Part shown: piece after piece, positions 58,214 through 64,000 of the stretch | How the letters are laid out: every line of letters starts with the position of its first letter | Numbering within the stretch: the stretch's first letter is position 1 | Source of the DNA: Acidobacteriaceae bacterium KBS 89 | Lineage (GTDB): Bacteria; Acidobacteriota; Terriglobia; Terriglobales; Acidobacteriaceae | DNA: 64,000 nucleotides | Assembly (NCBI GenBank): GCA_000381605.1 | Contig: KB906760.1 | Coordinates: 186,001-250,000 of the forward strand | Reading direction: 5' to 3' | Translations under genes and position numbers: made by a program | Notes under the pieces: generated by a model | Database searches by the model: none | Told to the model about the DNA's origin: nothing | Seen by the model: the letters and a program-made list of their open reading frames with translations, nothing else

Positions 58214-59755
58214 TCATGGCTTTGCGCAGGCGAAGTTGGCAGCGTCGTCGGTGCTTCCTGTTCCCTTGTACTTTGCGACCTGGGGGTAGGGGCAGAGGGG
58301 GCGGGTGCGATCGGGTTTGGTGGGTGGGGCGTTTGCGGGGAAGTGAAGGGCGAGGATCGGGCCGGGAGCCTTGTTGTCTTCGACCCAGGCGGCGAGGGGT
58401 GCGTCGAGATCGAAGTCATTGGGGCCGTCGCCGCCGAAGCAGTGTCCCATGCCGGGGGCCAGATAGAGGCGCATGGAGTTCGCAGCCGCGGGGCCGGTGG
58501 TTTTGAGGACGGCGTTGTAGTAGTTGATGGTGTTCTGCGGTGCGATGAGGCCGTCGGAGAGGCCGTGGTAGAGGATGAGCTTGCCACCGTGGGCGAAGAA
58601 GGGCTTGAGGTTGGGGTTGGTTGCGGTGAGAGTTCCGCCGTCGACCTTCTCGGCGATGGCTATGTCGGTGTCGAAGTTAAGGGTACTGGGGGCCCACTTG
58701 GGGTCTTTGAAGATGATGTTTTTGAAGTGAGAGGCTCCAATGGGAAACACAGGCGTGGCGAAACCGTACCAGCTGATCTCACTGCCGGGCTCGAGGCCGG
58801 GAAAGATTTTTTCGTGGGTGCGGGGATTGACCGGCCCGGCGTAGATCTTGCGCGCAGCTTCGACCTGTTCGGCAGAGAGACAGGCGGCGGTGTCAGTGCC
58901 TTTGCATTGGGTGACAGCGGGATCGAAGTGGCAGGAGAGGGTGTCCCGGATGACGCCATCCTTGACGCCGTCGGATACATCGCAGGCATCGAGGGCAGCT
59001 TGATGGAGGATGGCGAGCTTCTCCTTTGGCAGAGAGCTGGAGGGCGTGAGGTGGGTGGCTTGTTCGATCCATATGGAGCTGGCGGTGAGGCGTTCCCAGT
59101 TGTTGGCGGGGGCGCCGGCGATGATGCCGTCGAAGTCGGTGGGGTAGCGCTGGGCTTCCATTAGGCCCTGCTTGCCGCCGGAGGAACAGCCTTCCCAGTA
59201 GGCGCGCTTCTGAGGCTCGCCGTAGAAGGCGGCGATGATCGCCTTGGCTTTCAGGGCGGTCTCGTGCTCGGAGCGATAGCCGAAGTCGATGATCTTTTCG
59301 GGATGGCCGAGGGCAAAGCTGCCGTCGAAGTCAGCGCCAAGGTGACCGGTATCGGTGGAAGCGGTGGCGTATCCGTCGCGGACGGCGGCTGCCATGAAAT
59401 GAATCCACGGTGCTCCGGAGAAGCCTCCGTTGCCAACCTCGAGAAACCTGTGGTTCCAACTGGAGGTGGGCATCCAGACCTCGAAGCCGATGACGGAGTC
59501 GGGGACGGGCGAGATGGTTCCGGAAACGCGGCAGAAGGGCGGGAGGCCCTTGAGCGGAGGGCCGGGAGTCTTGTTGTCGAGGGAGGAGAGGTCGCCGCCC
59601 TGTTCGGTGCGCGCGAGGGTGATGGTGGTGTTGGGGAGCTTGAGAGTGCTGAGGCTCTCGCAGGTGGCTGCGAAGAGTTGAGGAGAGGAGAGAAGAAGGA
59701 TTGAGAGAGTGATGCTGCGAGCGGCCCGCACACGTATGGCGAGTGATCTCTGCAT
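58214..59755 (-). CDS. tannase/feruloyl esterase family protein, secreted
   Basis: 513 residues from an ATG at 59755 with GGAGAA upstream; the frame is open further, to 59902. The signal peptide ends near QLFAATC. Nucleophile Ser in GCSSGGKQGL, Asp in LYHGLSDGLIAP, His in APGMGHCFGG. The Cys before the Ser and the Cys after the His give the family's CS-D-HC disulfide arrangement. It should cut aromatic ester bonds in tannins or plant cell walls outside the cell. It stands alone. Confidence 0.92.
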   Translation of the reverse strand: MQRSLAIRVRAARSITLSILLLSSPQLFAATCESLSTLKLPNTTITLARTEQGGDLSSLDNKTPGPPLKGLPPFCRVSGTISPVPDSVIGFEVWMPTSSWNHRFLEVGNGGFSGAPWIHFMAAAVRDGYATASTDTGHLGADFDGSFALGHPEKIIDFGYRSEHETALKAKAIIAAFYGEPQKRAYWEGCSSGGKQGLMEAQRYPTDFDGIIAGAPANNWERLTASSIWIEQATHLTPSSSLPKEKLAILHQAALDACDVSDGVKDGVIRDTLSCHFDPAVTQCKGTDTAACLSAEQVEAARKIYAGPVNPRTHEKIFPGLEPGSEISWYGFATPVFPIGASHFKNIIFKDPKWAPSTLNFDTDIAIAEKVDGGTLTATNPNLKPFFAHGGKLILYHGLSDGLIAPQNTINYYNAVLKTTGPAAANSMRLYLAPGMGHCFGGDGPNDFDLDAPLAAWVEDNKAPGPILALHFPANAPPTKPDRTRPLCPYPQVAKYKGTGSTDDAANFACAKP

Positions 59756-60076
59756 GGGGTTCTCCAGTGCCGAGGATTCTAGCACCGGGAAGTTTGTCGA
59801 TGTGGACCGGTAATGCAAAGAGGCTACCGGGTGGCTGCCTCTTGAAGAGATCCGAGTCCCGGAATAGGAATTATTCGGTGAGTTTGCGAAGCTGTTTGGC
59901 AATCACCACAAGGTGGTAGTGCAGTGACCGATGAAATACCGCACAGTTGATCTGGCTTTCGTACGCGCCGCGGAACCGAGTAGTGCGAGAAGAAGGCTGG
60001 CGGTCGGTCCTGAACTGAAGAACGCCTTGGCATAGCCAAGCAAACGTTGAGAAGAGCGTACTCAGGAGAGGTAACG
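59756..60076. other. divergent promoter region, no gene
   Basis: 321 bp between the tannase and the 60077 gene. A small CACCAC/GTGGTAGTG inverted pair lies near 59907. No convincing ORF or RNA gene is seen. Confidence 0.4.
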
Positions 60077-61162
60077 ATGTCTGAAGTTTATCGAACTACG
60101 TGTAGGGCAGTTTTCGGTCTGCTCCTGTTGTGCGCGACTCCTGCTCTGGCAAATCATGTCGATACGGCGAATGCCACGCTCACATGCAACTCCTACAGTC
60201 TTTCGGTCAGGGCATCGGAGCTCGTCCCGGGAAGGGATTATCAGATCAACTACACGATCAATCGCGATCCATCCTCGGGCGGTCCTCCGATCATGGGGAT
60301 TCTTCCTTTCACTGCACGTACGAGCACTTATGAAACCGCCGTATGGGGTTCGTTTCCGATTTTGAAGGGAAGTGTCAGTTTCTCCGGGACTGCAACCCTG
60401 GCGGATTGGAACACAATCCACATCGATATGTCGCCGACCACCCTGACTTGCGAAGCAACTCCGCCGCCGGTTTGTGCGGGAATGTCCGGCAACGCATCGA
60501 ACTTCAACGGAACTTCGCTCGACTCGGGCCAATGGATCTGGTTCAATGCGAACTTCACAGTGACGGGGATACCCAGCACTGGCGCAGTTATTGACTTCCA
60601 AAACTCCAAGATTGTGGGCTCTGGGAGTGGGACGACTTTCACTAATTCGGCTCCAAATGCCCGAATCACGTTTTCTCCGACGGCACCCTGCAGCACCACC
60701 ACATTCGACACAATGACGAACACGTGGTTCACGATCGTTCCGATGCGCCAGGAGGACGAGATATTTCTCACGGGTGTGGCCGTCCCTGTGCCTGCCGGGG
60801 GGCTGCCGGGAGGAATGAATGTGAACTGGACCGGCACCTTCGACACGGGCGGCATCCCTGGTATCTCAATTAATTGGAAGTGGGGAGCTGCCGTCTACTC
60901 GAGCACAAGCGACTCGAGCATTGGCGACGACTTCAACACCCTTGGCATCAAGCCGGGACACCAAACTGCCTGCCGGATGAACACCAGCGACCATGCCGGC
61001 ACCCCTGAGGGGGTGAACATCGACAATCAGCTCTGGAAGGGGCTTGTTGTCGGCGGAGCGAGAGGCGGTGGCGGATCAAACTGGACTGGGTCGTGGAGCG
61101 GTACGCAGAGCGCCTCCCCACAATGCAGCCAGCCAACGGTTCCGGTAGGGCCAAAAGGGTAG
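60077..61162 (+). CDS. secreted protein of unknown function ending in PVGPKG
   Basis: 361 residues from the ATG at 60077 with AGGAGAG upstream. The signal peptide (TTCRAVFGLLLLCATPALA) is followed by a beta-sandwich-like domain (ATLTCNSYSLSVRASELVPG, YQINYTINRDPSSGG). A second beta-rich domain includes FNGTSLDSGQWIWFNANFTV and MNVNWTGTFDTGG. The end is SQPTVPVGPKG. The last six residues equal those of the two small proteins at 43875 and 44469, to which it is otherwise not similar. It may bind a surface polymer; no catalytic motif is visible. Confidence 0.75.
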   Translation: MSEVYRTTCRAVFGLLLLCATPALANHVDTANATLTCNSYSLSVRASELVPGRDYQINYTINRDPSSGGPPIMGILPFTARTSTYETAVWGSFPILKGSVSFSGTATLADWNTIHIDMSPTTLTCEATPPPVCAGMSGNASNFNGTSLDSGQWIWFNANFTVTGIPSTGAVIDFQNSKIVGSGSGTTFTNSAPNARITFSPTAPCSTTTFDTMTNTWFTIVPMRQEDEIFLTGVAVPVPAGGLPGGMNVNWTGTFDTGGIPGISINWKWGAAVYSSTSDSSIGDDFNTLGIKPGHQTACRMNTSDHAGTPEGVNIDNQLWKGLVVGGARGGGGSNWTGSWSGTQSASPQCSQPTVPVGPKG

Positions 61163-61163
61163 G

Positions 61164-61198
61164 GTTCCGGTGCAACGCGAAAGACGCTACACCGGAAC
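61164..61198 (+). terminator. hairpin after the 60077 gene
   Basis: GTTCCGGTG and CACCGGAAC pair perfectly, with an inner GCG/CGC pair. No T-run follows, so it is a possible terminator or RNA-stability hairpin. Confidence 0.5.
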
Positions 61199-61258
61199 TG
61201 GTCATAGGGTGGCTTCCGGAGATCCTGCCATTCCTTATCGTTCGGAAGCTGATTGATG

Positions 61259-61876
61259 TTACTTGTAGGACTTTGCGGTGGCGAAGCGCTTGTTGACCTC
61301 GTCCCAGTTGACGGTGTTCCACCAGGCGGCAAGGTAGTCTGGGCGCTTGTTCTGGTATTTGAGGTAGTAGGCGTGCTCCCAGACGTCGTTACCGAGGATG
61401 GGATAGCTTCCTTGCGAGATGGGGTTGTCCTGGTTGGCGGAGGTGACGATGGCGAGCTTGCCGCCCTTGAAGATCAACCAGCCCCAGCCGGAGCCGAACT
61501 GCTTGGCGGTGGTTTCGTTGAAGAGTTTTTTGAAGCTCTCGAAGTCGCCGAAGTCGGCTTTGATCTGAGCCGCGATGTCGCCTGAGGGTTCGCCGCCGCC
61601 CTTGGGCTTCATGATCTGCCAGAACATGGTGTGGTTGACGTGGCCGCCGCCGTTGTTCTGCACAACTTTGCGTACGTCTTCGGGGATGCTGGCGAGGTCC
61701 TTAATCAACTCCTCGGGCGACTTGCTGCCGAGGTCGGGGTGCTTTTCTACTGCGCCGTTGAGATTGGTGACGTAGGTCTGGTGGTGCTTGTCGTGGTGCA
61801 GCTTCATCGTCGCTTCGTCGATGTGCGGCTCAAGCGCAGCGTAATCGTAGGGCAAAGGGGGTAGTTCGTAGGCCAC
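61259..61876 (-). CDS. sodA: superoxide dismutase, Fe/Mn family
   Basis: 205 residues from a GTG at 61876 with AGGAGA upstream; the frame is open to 62206. Metal ligands: His in KLHHDKHHQTYV, His in GGGHVNHTMFW, and Asp and His in NDVWEHAYYLKYQNKRPDYL. The NNGGGHVNH and NQDNP segments are closer to the Mn type, which is a weak hint of metal use. It removes superoxide. It is divergent from the GH15 gene. Confidence 0.94.
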   Translation of the reverse strand: MAYELPPLPYDYAALEPHIDEATMKLHHDKHHQTYVTNLNGAVEKHPDLGSKSPEELIKDLASIPEDVRKVVQNNGGGHVNHTMFWQIMKPKGGGEPSGDIAAQIKADFGDFESFKKLFNETTAKQFGSGWGWLIFKGGKLAIVTSANQDNPISQGSYPILGNDVWEHAYYLKYQNKRPDYLAAWWNTVNWDEVNKRFATAKSYK

Positions 61877-62073
61877 GGTAATTCTCCTGTAGTCGTTCGT
61901 TTGTGTCAGCCAGGAGGGTCCTGACCGCCAGTTCTTTGTCTCTGGTTCGATGCGGGGCCCGGTCTGCGCGATGCACCCGGGGGAGACAGCGCAACCTCGA
62001 AAATCATAGCTCACTTCGGCATTCATCGTTCGTTTACAGCGAAATGTGACCGTTCGACGAGTTTTGCGCTCTA

Positions 62074-64000
62074 ATGGATTCAATGGCTGATTTGAGCGCT
62101 GCTTACCGCTGGCTGGAAGACGACGGACCCGCATTCGGGGCTCCTGGTTTAGAACCTCGCTGGACTTCGAGCGAGAAGGACGCGGTGTCGACTGCGTATG
62201 CGGCATCGAGCCGGGTGTGGTTCACGATTTCACATGGCACGTTGAACGAGATTTATTATCCGACGATCGACCGTCCGCAGACGCGCGACATGGAGCTGCT
62301 GTTCAGCGATGGGGAGACCTTCTTCCACGAAGATAAGCGCGACCTGAAGTATGACTTTCACTACATCGACAGCAGCGCACCGGCAGTGCGGGTAATGGCC
62401 AGCGACCTGAAGGGGCGGTACACGGTTACGAAGGAGTTCATCGCCGATCCGCACCACCCGGTGGTTTTGATGAATGTAAAGATCAGCGGGGACGAGAATT
62501 TGCTGTCGCGGTTGAAGTGCTATGCGTTGCTGGCGCCGCACCTGAACGGCGGGGGAGCGGGAAACTCGGCGCGGTCGATCGATGTGGCGGGAAGGCGGTG
62601 CCTGCTGGCGTGGAAGGGCGGGACGATGTTGGCCATGGGGGCGGATTGCGGCTTCACCCGGTCGTCGTGCGGGTATGTGGGGACCAGCGATGGGTACCAG
62701 GATCTGTGCCTTGATATGAAGATGACCTGGCAGTTCGGGCAGGCGCTGAACGGGAATATTGCCGTGATGGGGGAGATCGATGTTGCGGCGAATCGCGAGT
62801 TCACGATTGCGATCTCGTTTGGCGACGGGAACCACGCGGCGGTCGCGCAGATGATGCAGACGCTGGCGACACCGTATGCCGAGCATCAGAGGCGCTTTCT
62901 CCTGCAATGGGGGCGGTCGATTTCGCCGCCAAAACTGGCTTCGGCGGCAAAGGATGGCGGCAAGCTGATGCGGATCAGCCATAACGTGCTGCTGGCGCAT
63001 GAGGACAAGACGTATTCGGGCGCGTTTATTGCATCGGCGTCGATTCCGTGGGGGAATTCGAAGGGGGACACCGACCTTGGCGGATACCACCTGGTGTGGA
63101 CGCGCGATATGGTGCAGACGGCTACGGCCATGCTCGCAGGCGGACGGACGGACACCGCGATGCGCGCGTTGGTGTATCTGGCGTGTACGCAGCGGACCGA
63201 CGGCAGCTTTGCACAGAATTTCTGGATCGATGGCACACCGTACTGGACGGGAATTCAGTTGGATGAGGTTGCGTTTCCGATCATCCTGGCATGGCGGCTG
63301 TGGAAGACGGATGGGCTGGGAGAGTTCGACATCTTTCCTTTTGTTGAACGCGCTGCGGCGTTTCTGGTTCGCTATGCTCCGGTGACACAGCAGGAGCGAT
63401 GGGAGGAGGTGGCGGGATATTCGCCCTCGACACTGGCTGCGGTGATTTCGGCGCTGGTGTGTGCCGCGGATATTGCGCGTTCCCGGCAGGCGTCGGAGTT
63501 GGGAAGCTATCTGGAGGCGTATGCGGACTGGATTGAAGCGCACCTGGACGAGTGGACCACGACGACCGAAGGGGTACTGCTTCCGGATGTGAAGTATCAC
63601 TACATGCGGATACGTCCGCCGTGCGAGGGTGAACCGTTTTACAACGGAGCGCTTCCGTCGGGATGCATCCATATCAACAATCGCGAGCAGGGAGAGAAGA
63701 CAGTCTTCGAGGCGCGCGAAGTGGTTGATGCGGGGTTCCTCGAACTGGTGAGGTATGGGATTCGCCGCGCGGACGATCCGCTGATCGTCGACTCGTTGAA
63801 GGTCGTCGACCACTGCCTGAAGATCGAGACGCCGTTCGGCGACTGCTGGCGGCGCTACAACCACGATGGGTATGGTCAGAAGAAAAATGGCGACCCTTAT
63901 GACGGCTCAGGTCAGGGCCGCGCCTGGCCGATTCTGACAGGCGAACGCGGACACTACGAGCTGAGCGCCGGCCACGATTACAGCTCCTTTATCAAGGCGA
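62074..64000 (+). CDS. GH15 glucan 1,4-alpha-glucosidase, 3' truncated by the window edge
   Basis: The frame runs from ATG at 62074 (a second ATG at 62083) to the last base without a stop; about 642 residues are visible. There is no signal peptide, so it may be cytosolic. The N-terminal beta domain (AYRWLEDDGPAFGAPGLEPR) is followed by an (alpha/alpha)6 barrel: LGGYHLVWTRDMVQTATAML, FWIDGTPYWTGIQLDEVAFP with the likely acid Glu, and GRAWPILTGERGHYELSAG with the likely base Glu. It should release glucose from alpha-glucans. A large antisense frame in the same place is a shadow. Confidence 0.93.
   Translation, partial: MDSMADLSAAYRWLEDDGPAFGAPGLEPRWTSSEKDAVSTAYAASSRVWFTISHGTLNEIYYPTIDRPQTRDMELLFSDGETFFHEDKRDLKYDFHYIDSSAPAVRVMASDLKGRYTVTKEFIADPHHPVVLMNVKISGDENLLSRLKCYALLAPHLNGGGAGNSARSIDVAGRRCLLAWKGGTMLAMGADCGFTRSSCGYVGTSDGYQDLCLDMKMTWQFGQALNGNIAVMGEIDVAANREFTIAISFGDGNHAAVAQMMQTLATPYAEHQRRFLLQWGRSISPPKLASAAKDGGKLMRISHNVLLAHEDKTYSGAFIASASIPWGNSKGDTDLGGYHLVWTRDMVQTATAMLAGGRTDTAMRALVYLACTQRTDGSFAQNFWIDGTPYWTGIQLDEVAFPIILAWRLWKTDGLGEFDIFPFVERAAAFLVRYAPVTQQERWEEVAGYSPSTLAAVISALVCAADIARSRQASELGSYLEAYADWIEAHLDEWTTTTEGVLLPDVKYHYMRIRPPCEGEPFYNGALPSGCIHINNREQGEKTVFEAREVVDAGFLELVRYGIRRADDPLIVDSLKVVDHCLKIETPFGDCWRRYNHDGYGQKKNGDPYDGSGQGRAWPILTGERGHYELSAGHDYSSFIKA

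Noticed and set aside
62230..63864. 544-residue frame on the minus strand
   Set aside because: It lies opposite the GH15 gene. Composition is Arg/His/Pro-rich with no similarity or ribosome site; it is a GC-skew shadow.

Overview
The window looks like a chromosomal segment of an acidobacterium, most likely family Acidobacteriaceae (subdivision 1; relatives of Granulicella, Edaphobacter or Terriglobus). This is inferred from a very large Oar-like TonB receptor with a CarboxypepD_reg N-terminus, Ig-repeat surface proteins with a hydrophobic/Cys C-terminal segment, NHL-type lipoproteins, tannase/GH28/GH15 enzymes, a sigma/anti-sigma/HEAT operon and fairly high GC. No species can be assigned from the sequence alone. 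I see no phage, no IS transposase, no CRISPR array and no rRNA or tRNA gene.

Layout. 0-3 kb: 3' part of an Ig-repeat surface protein and a small outer-membrane barrel. 3-6.5 kb (minus): ECF sigma factor, anti-sigma factor and two HEAT-repeat exported proteins in one overlapping operon. 6.5-13.7 kb: APC permease, GH28 pectinase, PLPBP/DUF167 pair, DUF486 membrane protein, a duplicated-domain exported protein flanked by short repeats, and thioredoxin reductase. 13.7-21.2 kb: a secreted pair (one with a ruined matrixin-type zinc site), NDH-2 and a beta-propeller lipoprotein. 21.5-31 kb: aldo/keto reductase, metallo-beta-lactamase-fold hydrolase, M61 and M13 peptidases, SSS transporter, diguanylate cyclase, a hyperacidic small protein and a hydroxyacid dehydrogenase. 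32-43.5 kb: HtpG, HrpB, sarcosine-oxidase-like enzyme, M23 lipoprotein, HflX, GyrB. 43.8-48.2 kb: two tandem small secreted proteins, L35/L20, DprE1/DprE2-like pair. 48.5-58 kb: TonB receptor, the transglutaminase / alpha-E / ATP-grasp operon, TypA. 58-64 kb: tannase family esterase, a secreted protein, superoxide dismutase and the 5' part of a GH15 glucoamylase that runs off the window.

Three observations stand out. First, a structured intergenic element of about 260-275 bp occurs three times (10873-11133, 51967-52239 on minus, 57828-58091). It always lies just behind a gene and in that gene's direction. It starts with a GGGGTACCCC-type palindrome, carries one inverted and two direct copies of a roughly 28-nt unit, and has a central terminator-like hairpin whose sequence differs in each copy while its flanks are conserved. 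Second, three secreted proteins of the window end in the identical hexapeptide PVGPKG. Two of them are tandem paralogues whose 3' untranslated regions are far better conserved than their coding sequences. Third, the start region of the 13997 gene sits inside a long inverted repeat that would hide its ribosome binding site and start codon.

The metabolism points to a soil or plant-litter heterotroph: pectin, tannin/feruloyl ester and alpha-glucan degradation, uptake through a large TonB receptor, exported peptidases and a peptide/amino-acid permease set.
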